Shown: piece after piece, positions 17,660 through 27,191 of the stretch | How positions within the stretch are numbered: the first letter of the stretch is position 1 | Layout of the letters: each line of letters starts with the position of its first letter | Source: Campylobacterales bacterium | GTDB lineage: Bacteria; Campylobacterota; Campylobacteria; Campylobacterales; QNZT01 | Assembly: GCA_024278835.1 (NCBI GenBank) | Contig: JAJRSK010000033.1 | Coordinates: forward strand, 99,809-163,808 | Length of the DNA stretch: 64,000 nt | Direction of reading: 5' to 3' | Translations under genes and position numbers: made by a program | Notes under the pieces: model-generated | What the model was told of the DNA's origin: nothing | What the model saw: only the letters and a program-made list of their open reading frames with translations | Databases searched by the model: none

Positions 17660-18664
17660 CTATATAAAAAGCTCTGTATCAAAGTTGCGACCTTGATCTT
17701 TTAAGAAAAGTATATATCTAAATTTTTGATACTCATCTTCTGAGGCATTAACTAAAAATTCTCTTGCATCATCTATCATTTGTAATTCAAATAGTACATA
17801 AAGATACCCTTCTCCAGCTACATTTGGAAACTCATGTGCCATTTTTTCTGCAAGGTTCAATAATCTATCAGGTACAACTTTGGCTCTTAATTTTTTCATA
17901 AGAGTAATAAAATCATCACTAGAATAATCTAACTCTTTAACATAAGCAATCATCTCACCATCACTAAAGTCTAAAGGTTCTTCTGTTGCGCCAATTCTAT
18001 CTATCATGATATCAAATACTTCTCTTGATGGTTCTACCTCATACTTAATGAGTTCTGACATTGGTGCATAGCTTGCAAATGTCAAAAAGGCTTGTTTACA
18101 AGTTGCTTTATCATCACACCTTTTAAGTATTGTAGCTGCATACGTTTTGTCTTCAGCCATTTGATTGAGTGCATTTCTTAACATATTTGGATTACTAGGT
18201 TTTAATGCGTACTTGGCCAAGTCCACAACTTCACCGTTATCTAAACGCTCCTTTGTCTCAAGGATATCTTGTACATCATCATTATAAATACGATACTTCT
18301 TCGCTTTATAAGGATCAGAATTTAAAAGTGGCAAGATTGCACCTGGTAACTTAAAAAACTCACTCTTATAATCAGCTTTTATCTCTTTACCTAGAAGTGC
18401 TTCTTTTGCAGCTTGTGTAAACTTTTCGCCATCTTTTTTGACACGTCTAAATTTTATCGCATTTGCTGTGCCATAAAACATCAAATGTGCAATAGTCGCT
18501 AAAAACAGCAAGATAACTGGTAAAATAATCCACACTGCGATTGGCAGTGAGATAGGAACATCAACGACATTTAAAGTATATTTACCACCTTCAAAACTAT
18601 AAACATACAGACCCAAAAGTATAATAAAAAATAGCCCAAAACCAATATACTTTTTTAATCCCAT
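17660..18664 (-). CDS. Conserved membrane protein of unknown function
   Basis: 334 residues. Two membrane segments are near the N-terminus (about residues 6-23 and 39-64, with a short external loop containing SFEGGKYTL). A soluble helical region follows to the end, which looks like a series of short helical repeats (residues 130-330). No enzymatic motif is visible. It lies between dus and dksA, as does an unassigned membrane protein in C. jejuni (Cj0124c, from memory). TATCATGATA lies at 18002-18011. Confidence 0.7.
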   Translation of the reverse strand: MGLKKYIGFGLFFIILLGLYVYSFEGGKYTLNVVDVPISLPIAVWIILPVILLFLATIAHLMFYGTANAIKFRRVKKDGEKFTQAAKEALLGKEIKADYKSEFFKLPGAILPLLNSDPYKAKKYRIYNDDVQDILETKERLDNGEVVDLAKYALKPSNPNMLRNALNQMAEDKTYAATILKRCDDKATCKQAFLTFASYAPMSELIKYEVEPSREVFDIMIDRIGATEEPLDFSDGEMIAYVKELDYSSDDFITLMKKLRAKVVPDRLLNLAEKMAHEFPNVAGEGYLYVLFELQMIDDAREFLVNASEDEYQKFRYILFLKDQGRNFDTELFI

Positions 18665-18666
18665 TT

Positions 18667-19017
18667 TTACGCCCTTTTTTCTACAATTTCTCTACAAACT
18701 ATACAGTACTTCGCCTGAGGTTTTACTTCCAATCTAGCTTCACCTATAGGCTCCTCACACATTTCACAGATGCCATAACTACCGTTTGCAATCTTAAAGA
18801 GTGCATACTCTATCTCTTTGAGCTCTTTTTGTTGTTTAACATTTAACGCCTCTTCTATCGCTGTATCTGCAGAAATCGTAGCATGATCTGCATCATCACT
18901 AGCCTCTGCTACTTTTAACCCGTCAATCTCTTTACTATTGTCATCTATATTTTTTAAAATCTGCTTTTTTCTCTCAAGCAATATTTCTTTAATCTTTTCA
19001 AACTCATTTTCTGACAT
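18667..19017 (-). CDS. dksA: DksA/TraR-type C4 zinc-finger regulator
   Basis: 116 residues from the ATG at 19017. The start is preferred over 19035 because GAGGGG sits 6-8 bases upstream of 19017. A coiled-coil N-terminal half (residues 1-75) contains an Asp pair, ASDDADHATISAD, near the tip. A C4 finger has CEMC and CIVC separated by about 20 residues. DksA binds RNA polymerase and works with ppGpp in the stringent response; I infer the same role. Confidence 0.85.
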   Translation of the reverse strand: MSENEFEKIKEILLERKKQILKNIDDNSKEIDGLKVAEASDDADHATISADTAIEEALNVKQQKELKEIEYALFKIANGSYGICEMCEEPIGEARLEVKPQAKYCIVCREIVEKRA

Positions 19018-19038
19018 TCTTGCCCCCTCTTTCATCCT

Positions 19039-19494
19039 CTATTTATGATAGGGATGTTTATGTTTTATTGTTAACGCACGATAAATTTGTTCAAACAAAA
19101 TAACCTTTGCTATCTTATGAGAAAAGGTTAATTGACTAAAACTAATCACCTTGTCTACTTTACTCAAAAAACTCTCTTCAAAGCCATATGCTCCAGCTAT
19201 GAAGAAATTCAAAGATGTATTTATATCAAAATTTTCTGAAAATTCAAAGCTATCCATCTCCTTACCAGCTGGATGTAAAGCGATATTGACCCCTTTTAAG
19301 TAGGGAGTAAATACCTCTGAATAGGACTCTTTAGCTATTATAGCATCTCTATTTTGTGCTGAGGAAATTTTTTTATTAAATAGGGGAATTTCATTGATTT
19401 GTGCATATTTTTGTATCATTTTCTTTTGATTAACTATGATTTTGGAAAATTCATCAACACTTTTCTTCTCAATGCTATAAACATTTATCTTCAT
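19039..19494 (-). CDS. rlmH: 23S rRNA pseudouridine-1915 N3-methyltransferase RlmH
   Basis: SPOUT-class methyltransferase acting on helix 69 of 23S rRNA. The C-terminal block FSHKIAKVILFEQIYRALTI, ending HPYHK, is the RlmH signature, and FFIAGAYGFEESF is the SAM-binding knot segment. 151 residues, normal length. Lies between accD and dksA, as in C. jejuni. Confidence 0.9.
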   Translation of the reverse strand: MKINVYSIEKKSVDEFSKIIVNQKKMIQKYAQINEIPLFNKKISSAQNRDAIIAKESYSEVFTPYLKGVNIALHPAGKEMDSFEFSENFDINTSLNFFIAGAYGFEESFLSKVDKVISFSQLTFSHKIAKVILFEQIYRALTIKHKHPYHK

Positions 19495-19512
19495 AAAACA
19501 GATACTTTACCT

Positions 19513-19530
19513 ATGCTATCATGATAGCAT
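19513..19530. repeat. 18-base perfect palindrome across the accD stop codon
   Basis: ATGCTATCATGATAGCAT is its own reverse complement. It covers the last codons and the TGA stop of accD and the first bases of the accD-rlmH gap. Its centre is the dispersed motif TATCATGATA. Confidence 0.7.
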
Positions 19531-20436
19531 GTCATCTTCTACATAATCATCTAGTCTTCTACCTTTAACCTGAATGTCTCTCGTATCACTATTTCCTATA
19601 CGGTGATCTAAAAAATGCAACAAATCACCCACCGTATTTTTCATGCGGCTTCTTCTGACAATCATATCTAAAAAGCCTTTTTCAAGTAAAAACTCAGACG
19701 TTTGAAAACCTTCTGGCAAATCAGCACCTATGGTCTGCTTGATAACCCTCTGACCAGCAAATCCTATCAAAGCACCAGGCTCAGCGATGATGATATCTCC
19801 AAGCATAGCAAATGACGCACTCACACCACCCATAGTAGGATCGGTAAGAATAGAGATAAATGGCAATCCGTTCTCCGAAAGTTTTTTAAGCGCAGCAGAA
19901 GTCTTTGACATCTGCAAAAGTGAAAAAGTACTCTCTTGCATTCTTGCTCCACCACTGGCAGAAATGATGATAAACCCATGTCTCTTCTCTATCGCACGAT
20001 GTACGGCTCGTACAATTTTTTCGCCTTCTACTGATCCCAAACTACCACCCATGAACTGAAAGTCAAAGACAACTAATTGTACTGGAACACCGTTTATCTC
20101 GCACTCTCCTGAGATGACAGATGACTTTTTACCTGTCTTCTTTTCACCCTCAGCCACTCTTTTTTTATAAGATTTTTTATCAACAAACTTCAAAGGATCT
20201 ACGGGTGCTAAATTGGCATCCATCTCTACAAATGTACCCTCATCTGCAAGGTACGTGATTCTCTCTGTTGCAGATATACGCATATGGTATTTACATTTTG
20301 GACACACTTGTAAAAGATTTTCAACCTCTTTATAATACATCAATGCATTACACTTTTTACACTTTATCCAGTGACTTGGTGCCTCTTCTTCCACTGGTTG
20401 TTTTCTAAAAGTATTAAATATATCACCAAAATTCAT
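19519..20436 (-). CDS. accD: Acetyl-CoA carboxylase carboxyltransferase beta subunit
   Basis: Part of the heterotetrameric carboxyltransferase that makes malonyl-CoA. The N-terminal zinc ribbon is [13 protein letters not shown]...CPKC (about residues 25-47). The crotonase-like core includes [18 protein letters not shown] and [18 protein letters not shown]. 305 residues, slightly long. ATGA overlap with the upstream inositol monophosphatase. The stop codon lies inside a perfect 18-base palindrome. Confidence 0.94.
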   Translation of the reverse strand: MNFGDIFNTFRKQPVEEEAPSHWIKCKKCNALMYYKEVENLLQVCPKCKYHMRISATERITYLADEGTFVEMDANLAPVDPLKFVDKKSYKKRVAEGEKKTGKKSSVISGECEINGVPVQLVVFDFQFMGGSLGSVEGEKIVRAVHRAIEKRHGFIIISASGGARMQESTFSLLQMSKTSAALKKLSENGLPFISILTDPTMGGVSASFAMLGDIIIAEPGALIGFAGQRVIKQTIGADLPEGFQTSEFLLEKGFLDMIVRRSRMKNTVGDLLHFLDHRIGNSDTRDIQVKGRRLDDYVEDDMLS

Positions 20437-21167
20437 GACGCGTCCCCTAAAAGAATATTTTTTAAAAATTGAAATTGTTTTAAATCTTTACAGATTAATA
20501 TGAGGTCATTATATTCATATTTATATAAATTTTCACACATAAAGAGCCCTGCTTTAGCATCATATTCACGCATCTTACCCTCAAATATGACAAAATCCAC
20601 ACGATGGGCATAAGCAAATGAAAGTGCTGAAGCACCGGGTATTCGGTACTTTATCTCAGCATTGTAAAGCTTTTTAGCATAGACCTTAGAGCGATAAGCA
20701 CGTTCAAATATACCTACAGAAGAGCAAGAGTTTAAAACTTCCTCTTTGAAAGAAATTTTTCCAAGTTTAGCAGTCTTAAAATACTCTTTTGTCTTGACAA
20801 AGATATCACCATTGGCAAAATTACAGATGATGCCTACAAGCACTTCATCCTCTAGTTCAAGTGCGATAGAAGAGCCAAAATAAGGTATTTGAGAAAGAAA
20901 ATTATCACTCCCATCAATAGGATCCAAGATGATACGATATACACCCTCTCCTATCTCACCACTCTCCTCAGAGTAAATCTTACCAAAAGAGTGCAGATAC
21001 TTGATAAATATCTTTTCAGCCATGATATCAATCTCACGGCTTACATCACCACCAGCACCAACCTCTAGTTTTTGACAAAGTTTAGTATCAAAACCACTCT
21101 CAATCTTTTTATATAACTCTTCATTAGCCTCAATTGAGGCCTCTACAAATGCTTCAATATATGTGAT
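20433..21167 (-). CDS. Inositol monophosphatase family protein with non-standard start codon
   Basis: Metal-dependent phosphatase family (inositol monophosphatase, CysQ and FBPase-like). Metal motifs are present: [14 protein letters not shown], and the C-terminal EYDAKAG Asp. The first in-frame ATG is at 21023, but that would remove the N-terminal helices. The frame stays open upstream to the gltD stop and encodes a plausible family start ([19 protein letters not shown], then [12 protein letters not shown]). No ATG, GTG or TTG is available there, so initiation must be at ATC (21167), ATT (21170) or CTG (21173). AGGG spans the gltD stop, 7 bases before the ATC. The substrate is unknown. Confidence 0.75.
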   Translation of the reverse strand: MTYIEAFVEASIEANEELYKKIESGFDTKLCQKLEVGAGGDVSREIDIMAEKIFIKYLHSFGKIYSEESGEIGEGVYRIILDPIDGSDNFLSQIPYFGSSIALELEDEVLVGIICNFANGDIFVKTKEYFKTAKLGKISFKEEVLNSCSSVGIFERAYRSKVYAKKLYNAEIKYRIPGASALSFAYAHRVDFVIFEGKMREYDAKAGLFMCENLYKYEYNDLILICKDLKQFQFLKNILLGDAS

Positions 21168-21176
21168 AATCAGACC

Positions 21177-22565
21177 CTATCTTTTTAGTAGTTTTTTGGC
21201 AATAGCTTCCGCAGCTATCTTACCATCTTGCGCCGCCGTTACCACCAAGTCACTACCTCTAAAACAGTCTCCTCCTGTATAAATATAAGGTTTTGAAGTT
21301 TCTTGATTTTCATCTGCTCCAATACAACCCCATTTATCCATCTCTACACCATTTTCTGATAAAAACTTTGGTGTGGTATTATTGAACCCAAGTGCAAAGA
21401 TAACGACATCAGCATCCACTCTAAAGCTGCTGTCTTCTACGATTTCAACACGCTGTCTGCCTGAGCTATCTTTTTGTGCTAACATTGTTTTTTCCATCTC
21501 TATACCGATGACTTCACCACTATCATTTAAAAGTACTTCTTTAGGAGAAGCATAAAAGACAAATTCAGCCCCTTCTTCTTTAGCATTTTTAAACTCTTTT
21601 TGACTTCCTGGCATATTGTGTCCATCTCTACGATAAAGACACTTCACAGACTTAGCACCCTCACGAAGAGAAGTTCTGATACAGTCCATCGCTGTATCAC
21701 CACCACCAATAACCACGACATTTTTATTTTCTACAGAAAAATTACTGTCATATGCTTCTTCAAAGTGTTTCTTTTGTGTGTTGATAAGAAAGTCAATCGC
21801 GATATAGACACCCTTACCATTTTCACCAGCTAAATTTGCTTTTTGAGACGCTTCTGCTCCGATACCAACAAAAACTGCATCATAGTTTTCAGTCAACTCT
21901 TTAAAGTCTATATCTTTACCCACTTCAACATTTAAAAAGAGTTTCATGCCTGCCTCTTCTAGCCATTGAAAGCGACGAAACACCACTTCTTTTTCTAGTT
22001 TAAAACTAGGGATTCCATAGGTTAAAAGTCCACCAGGTCGGTTTGCTTTTTCAAACATTTCTACATTGATACCAGCACGAAGTAGATACGTAGCAACAGA
22101 AAAACCAGCAGGACCTGAACCCACAATGGCTACTTTTTTATCACTCATCTCATCTGCAAACTCTGGACGCCATCCATTTTTAAATCCATTTTCAGAGATA
22201 TATGTTTCAACAGAACCGATAGTAATAGCCCCATAACCATCTTGTTGCAAGGTACAATCACCCTCACAAAGTCTATCTTGAGGACAAATTCTACCTGTTA
22301 TCTCAGGAAAAGGATTACTCTCATTAGAGAGTCTAAATGCCATATGAGAATCCTTGTTAGCCACCGTTTTTAGCCACTGAGGGATATAGTTATGCAAAGG
22401 ACACTTTACATGACAGCCAGGATCTCCACACTGCACACAACGATCAGCTTGAATCTCAGCTTCCACAGGTTTAAAAACATTATAAATCTCTTTAAAATCT
22501 TTTTTTCTTTCGTTTGAACCACGTTTTTCAGGCTCAATTCTCTCGACTTTTATAAAATTTTGCAT
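21177..22565 (-). CDS. gltD: Glutamate synthase (NADPH) small subunit
   Basis: Passes electrons from NADPH to the large subunit. N-terminal 4Fe-4S ligands are CVQCGDPGCHVKCPLHNYI and CPQDRLCEGDC. The FAD Rossmann motif is AIVGSGPAGFSVATYL (about residue 147), the NADPH motif is VVVIGGGDTAMDC, and the C-terminal FAD segment is YTGGDCFRGSDLVV. 462 residues, normal. Starts 1 base after the gltB stop. Confidence 0.94.
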   Translation of the reverse strand: MQNFIKVERIEPEKRGSNERKKDFKEIYNVFKPVEAEIQADRCVQCGDPGCHVKCPLHNYIPQWLKTVANKDSHMAFRLSNESNPFPEITGRICPQDRLCEGDCTLQQDGYGAITIGSVETYISENGFKNGWRPEFADEMSDKKVAIVGSGPAGFSVATYLLRAGINVEMFEKANRPGGLLTYGIPSFKLEKEVVFRRFQWLEEAGMKLFLNVEVGKDIDFKELTENYDAVFVGIGAEASQKANLAGENGKGVYIAIDFLINTQKKHFEEAYDSNFSVENKNVVVIGGGDTAMDCIRTSLREGAKSVKCLYRRDGHNMPGSQKEFKNAKEEGAEFVFYASPKEVLLNDSGEVIGIEMEKTMLAQKDSSGRQRVEIVEDSSFRVDADVVIFALGFNNTTPKFLSENGVEMDKWGCIGADENQETSKPYIYTGGDCFRGSDLVVTAAQDGKIAAEAIAKKLLKR

Positions 22566-22566
22566 C

Positions 22567-25500
22567 TTAGTCTCCCTCCTCAGGATTTAACGGCGCATTG
22601 GCTAAGTCTTTAGGTCGTATAATCCAAAAGTCTCGTAATGTGTGTCTAAAGTTATCCAAAATATATTGTGCTTTATCGCTTGATGTTTCATCTACATAAT
22701 TTTTCAGTAGCTTTTTGATGAAGTGTCGCTCTTCATCACTCTCATCTGTATCTATTCTTTTTGCTGAAACCAACTCTTGATTAAGGTTATCGATAAATTC
22801 ATGTTCTTTATCATAGACAAAAGCAACACCACCCGTCATACCAGCACCAAAGTTCACACCAGTTTTACCTAAGATGACCACTATACCACCTGTCATATAC
22901 TCACAAGGGTGATCCCCTGTTCCTTCAACGATAGCTGTCGTTCCTGAGTTTCTCACACAAAAACGCTCCCCTACAGAGCCCGCGATATAAAGCTTACCAC
23001 CCGTTGCACCATAAAGACAGGTATTACCACCACAAGAGAATTTATCACTTTGTGTTTTTGGCGTGATGATGATTTTACCACCATTCATACCCTTGCCGAT
23101 ATAATCATTGCCAGCACCATTGAGGTAGATAGAGATACCGCTACTTAAAAATGCTCCTAGTGATTGCCCAGCAACACCATGGAGTTTAAAGGTGATACTA
23201 TCATCTGCTAAACCTTTATTGCCATAATATTTTGCAATCTCTCCAGAGATAAGTGTTCCAAAACTTCTATGGATATTTTGAATCTCTTTTTTAAGGACTA
23301 TCTTTTCATTTGGATTAGAGATGACAGGATAAACTTCTTTTAAAATCCCTTTTTCAAACTCATTTTTATCAAATGGTTCGTTAGATTCTCTTTGACAAGT
23401 ATCTACACCATCTAGTCGCATAAGAACAGATGAAAAATCAAACTTTTTAGCCATAGGATCATCGATGACTTTTAGTAAGTCACTTCGACCAACAATCTCC
23501 TCCATGCTCTTATAACCAAGCGTTGCCAACATCTCACGTACATCTTCTGCTAGAAGGGTAAAGTAATTTACCACTCTATCGACCGTCCCCACAAAATGCT
23601 CACGTAAAACTTCATCTTGCGTAGCAACACCTACCGTACATTTATTGAGATGACAGATTCTCAGCATCCTACAACCAACAAGTGTTAAAGCACCCGTACC
23701 AAAGGCATAACTCTCAGCCCCAAGCATCGCTGCTTTGATAACATCAAGCCCTGTTTTTAAACCACCATCAGTTTGAAGATGCACCATCTCTCTGAGTCCA
23801 TTGACTTTAAGTGCATTGTGTGCCTCTGTCAATCCAAGCTCCCAAGGATTACCTGCATACTTGATAGAGGTGAGTGGCGCAGCACCCGTTCCACCATCAC
23901 CACCTGAGATAATGATTTTATCAGCATAAGCTTTTGCCACGCCCGCAGCAATCGTTCCTACACCCGCAGTAGACACAAGCTTCACCGTCACAGTTGCATC
24001 AGGATTTATCTGCTTCATATCAAAGATAAGTTGTGCCAAATCTTCAATAGAGTAGATATCATGATGAGGCGGAGGTGAAATCAATGTCACACCCGGCGTC
24101 GTATAACGAAGTGAAGCGATTAAAGGTGTGACTTTATGCCCAGGAAGTTGTCCACCCTCACCTGGTTTTGCCCCTTGTGCTACCTTTATCTGAATCTCTT
24201 CCGCACTTCTTAGATACTCAGGCGTAACACCAAAGCGTCCAGAGGCAATCTGTTTGATTTTTGAACGATAAGAACTCTTTAGGCGTGAAGGGGCTTCACC
24301 ACCCTCACCACAGTTTGACTGTCCACCGATACGATTCATCGCTTCACCTAGTGCTTCGTGTGCTTCAGGCGAGATGGAACCCAAACTCATTGCCGCTGTG
24401 GCAAAACGCTTGAAGATACTCTCTATCGGTTCTACATCCTCTATCATGATAGGTTTTCTATCTGATGAAAGTTCAAAGAAATCACGAATCATCTTTTTAT
24501 CACGATTGTTGACCAAGTCTTTAAAGGTGTTATAATCAGTTTTTTCATTGGAAATTGCCGCGTCATGAATAGCATTTATCACCTTAGGTGAATAATCATG
24601 ATACTCAAATCCCTCAAGATGTTTATGAAAACCACCCACTTCTAAGGGAAAAAGTTTTTTCGTTCGATCCACCTCCAAAGCATTGTCATAATCTCTATCA
24701 AGACGTGCTTCAATATCTTCATAACCAAGCCCTGCTATATAGACATGTGAATCTCTAAAACAGTCATCCATGATCTCTCTAGAGAGTCCAATCACATCAA
24801 AAAGTGACGAGTTTCGATAAGAAGCAATCGTGGCAATACCCATCTTCGACATGATTTTTAAGAGTCCTGCATTTAAGGAAGCATGTACATTTTTAAACTT
24901 CTGTTTTTGTTCATAGCTTGAGATATTATTTTTCTTACTTACTTCTAGGACTGTTGCGTACAAAAGGTAAGGATAGATAGCATTGGCACCATAGGCAATC
25001 ATCGTGGCACACGAATGAGAATCTATCGCTTCTGCTGTCATAGCTATCGTGGAAGTCAAGTGTCTGAGTCCTGCATCTAAAAGCGTTTGATTGAGGCGAC
25101 CAACGACCATGGTCATTGGTATACTTTTCATGTTTTCTTTATCGCACCTGTCATCTAAAATGATGATTCTTACACCGTCATCTCGTACCGCTTTAATCAC
25201 TCTATCACTCAAAGCATCCAAAGACTTTTTTAAATCTTTTTCAAAAAGTGTAGAAAAAAACTCACTCTTATAGTGTGCATTATATCGTGGCTGTTCAGGG
25301 TCACCAAAGGCACGTAGCACTTGTAGTTTCTCTTCCATCAAAATCGGGCTTATCGCCTTTAAACGGATAGCATGTTCTGGATCTTCTTCAAGGATATTTT
25401 TCACTTCACCAAAACCAGTGTTGAGACTCATCACAACCCTTTCGCGGATTGGATCAATCGGAGGATTGGTCACTTGTGCAAACTTTTGTTTAAAAAAGTC

Positions 25501-27006
25501 TGTAAAATTTCGTTGTTTTTGTGAAAATGCTGCCAAAGGCGTATCATCACCCATAGAACCTGTACTCTCTTTACCCTCATGCATCATCGGGGTAATCACC
25601 ATATCGATAATCTCATGTGTGACATTGAAAAATCGCTGTTTTTTAACAAGGTTTCCTATCTCATAGTTTGAGGTGTCACCAAATGGTAACTCAACATACT
25701 CTTGTAAATAGGTCATATTTTCATTGAGCCAATCGGCATAATTGTTGGATGATTTGAGATAATTATCAATCTCGTCACTTTTAAGCACCTTTCCAAACTT
25801 CAAATCAATCCCCATCATCTCGCCACTTTGAAGTCGCCCACGCTCAACGATGTTATCTTCATCGATTTTCAGTACGCCATATTCACTAGAGATGATGATG
25901 CGCTCATCTTTTGTTATGATGTATTTTGCAGGACGAAGACCATTTCTATCTAAAACACAACCGATATAACGCCCATCTGTTAAACTGACTGCTGCTGGGC
26001 CATCCCATGCTTCAAAACAGGTACTCATATACTCATAAAATGCTCTTAAGTTTGAATCCATATGCGGCGCATTTTGCCACGGTGCTGGAATCAATGCCCG
26101 TGCTGCTTTGAAAAAATCCACACCATTGATCAACAAAAATTCAAACATATTATCAAGTGAACCACTATCACTCAAATCATGCCGTGTGATAGGCAATAAC
26201 TTTTTCATCTCTTTTTTTGAAAATACTTTACTCTCTATCCATTCACTTTTAGCTTGTACATTGTAACGGTTGGCTTCAACGGAGTTGATTTCACCATTGT
26301 GGGCGATTGATCTAAAAGGCTGCGCCAATCTCCACTCAGGGAGGGTATTGGTAGAAAATCTTTGGTGGAAAAGTGCAAAAACGACTTTAAAATCTTCATC
26401 AGACAAATCCTTATAAAACTCTTTGATATGCGTAGGCATAATAAGACCTTTATAAGAGATAACAGAGTTAGAAAATGAAGGGATATAAAATCTCTCACTC
26501 TCCATAAAAGCACTCTCAATCTCGCGTCTAGTCATATAAAGTTGTGCTTCAAAGCGTTTAGTCGCGATGATTGAACTTGGTGAAACAAAAATTTGACAAA
26601 TACTAGGTACACTCTTAAGTGCCTGCTCTCCAAGAGCATTTTTATCTGTAGGCACTTCTCTAAATAGAAGCACTTTTAAGTCATTTTTTTCACAAATTTC
26701 TGTGATTTTGTCTTGTTGGCTTTTATCATCCAAAAAGAGCATACCTACCGCAAATTGATCTGGTAAATCCACACCCTGTGCCTTCGCCTCTTTTTTCATA
26801 AACTCCACAGGCATCGAGAAAAGAAGACCTGAACCATCCCCACTCTTGCCATCCGCCGCAATAGCACCTCTATGCATCATCCGCTCCAGGGAGGTGATGG
26901 CATCTTCCACATTTTGATGTGTTGGGTTATTGTTGATGCTTGCAAGAAGTCCAAATCCACAGTTGTCTTTGAAACTTTTTAATATATCCATATTGTTATT
27001 GCTCAT
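22567..27006 (-). CDS. gltB: Glutamate synthase large subunit
   Basis: Makes two glutamates from glutamine and 2-oxoglutarate. The nucleophile Cys16 (NCGFGLLA) implies removal of a 15-residue propeptide. The glutaminase domain extends to about 420, with the central domain following. The FMN domain (about 830-1200) holds the 3Fe-4S Cys triad in CRMLRICHLNKCTVG, and the C-terminal GXGXG helix runs from about 1240. 1479 residues, normal. The 184-base upstream gap contains two copies of the dispersed palindrome; a promoter is expected there but is not clearly seen. Confidence 0.95.
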   Translation of the reverse strand: MSNNNMDILKSFKDNCGFGLLASINNNPTHQNVEDAITSLERMMHRGAIAADGKSGDGSGLLFSMPVEFMKKEAKAQGVDLPDQFAVGMLFLDDKSQQDKITEICEKNDLKVLLFREVPTDKNALGEQALKSVPSICQIFVSPSSIIATKRFEAQLYMTRREIESAFMESERFYIPSFSNSVISYKGLIMPTHIKEFYKDLSDEDFKVVFALFHQRFSTNTLPEWRLAQPFRSIAHNGEINSVEANRYNVQAKSEWIESKVFSKKEMKKLLPITRHDLSDSGSLDNMFEFLLINGVDFFKAARALIPAPWQNAPHMDSNLRAFYEYMSTCFEAWDGPAAVSLTDGRYIGCVLDRNGLRPAKYIITKDERIIISSEYGVLKIDEDNIVERGRLQSGEMMGIDLKFGKVLKSDEIDNYLKSSNNYADWLNENMTYLQEYVELPFGDTSNYEIGNLVKKQRFFNVTHEIIDMVITPMMHEGKESTGSMGDDTPLAAFSQKQRNFTDFFKQKFAQVTNPPIDPIRERVVMSLNTGFGEVKNILEEDPEHAIRLKAISPILMEEKLQVLRAFGDPEQPRYNAHYKSEFFSTLFEKDLKKSLDALSDRVIKAVRDDGVRIIILDDRCDKENMKSIPMTMVVGRLNQTLLDAGLRHLTSTIAMTAEAIDSHSCATMIAYGANAIYPYLLYATVLEVSKKNNISSYEQKQKFKNVHASLNAGLLKIMSKMGIATIASYRNSSLFDVIGLSREIMDDCFRDSHVYIAGLGYEDIEARLDRDYDNALEVDRTKKLFPLEVGGFHKHLEGFEYHDYSPKVINAIHDAAISNEKTDYNTFKDLVNNRDKKMIRDFFELSSDRKPIMIEDVEPIESIFKRFATAAMSLGSISPEAHEALGEAMNRIGGQSNCGEGGEAPSRLKSSYRSKIKQIASGRFGVTPEYLRSAEEIQIKVAQGAKPGEGGQLPGHKVTPLIASLRYTTPGVTLISPPPHHDIYSIEDLAQLIFDMKQINPDATVTVKLVSTAGVGTIAAGVAKAYADKIIISGGDGGTGAAPLTSIKYAGNPWELGLTEAHNALKVNGLREMVHLQTDGGLKTGLDVIKAAMLGAESYAFGTGALTLVGCRMLRICHLNKCTVGVATQDEVLREHFVGTVDRVVNYFTLLAEDVREMLATLGYKSMEEIVGRSDLLKVIDDPMAKKFDFSSVLMRLDGVDTCQRESNEPFDKNEFEKGILKEVYPVISNPNEKIVLKKEIQNIHRSFGTLISGEIAKYYGNKGLADDSITFKLHGVAGQSLGAFLSSGISIYLNGAGNDYIGKGMNGGKIIITPKTQSDKFSCGGNTCLYGATGGKLYIAGSVGERFCVRNSGTTAIVEGTGDHPCEYMTGGIVVILGKTGVNFGAGMTGGVAFVYDKEHEFIDNLNQELVSAKRIDTDESDEERHFIKKLLKNYVDETSSDKAQYILDNFRHTLRDFWIIRPKDLANAPLNPEEGD

Positions 27007-27119
27007 ATGTCTTTATCCTTTTTATAAAGAAAGTTTGAGATTATACTTAAAGGTTGATTAGAGGTGGATAAAATATAGAATTTAGATACTAAAGTCCGGT
27101 CTATTGGGGAAGTAAGGTC

Positions 27120-27140
27120 ATCATGATAAGTATCATGATA
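27120..27140. repeat. Tandem palindrome pair upstream of gltB
   Basis: ATCATGAT at 27120-27127 and TATCATGATA at 27131-27140. The surrounding TCATGATAAGT is repeated directly. This is the only place in the window where two copies stand so close. Located about 115 bases from the gltB start. Confidence 0.6.
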
Positions 27141-27191
27141 AGTGTTCTTTACAGAAATAAAGCTTAGAGATAGCTAGAAATATTTTTAATA

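Noticed and set aside
20433..21023. Inositol monophosphatase as an N-terminally truncated pseudogene starting at ATG 21023
   Set aside because: The frame remains open and family-like upstream to the gltD stop, so a non-standard start codon explains it better.
27120..27140. CRISPR-like repeats from the TATCATGATA copies
   Set aside because: Copies are irregularly spaced over the whole window, mostly inside genes, with no uniform spacers and no cas genes.
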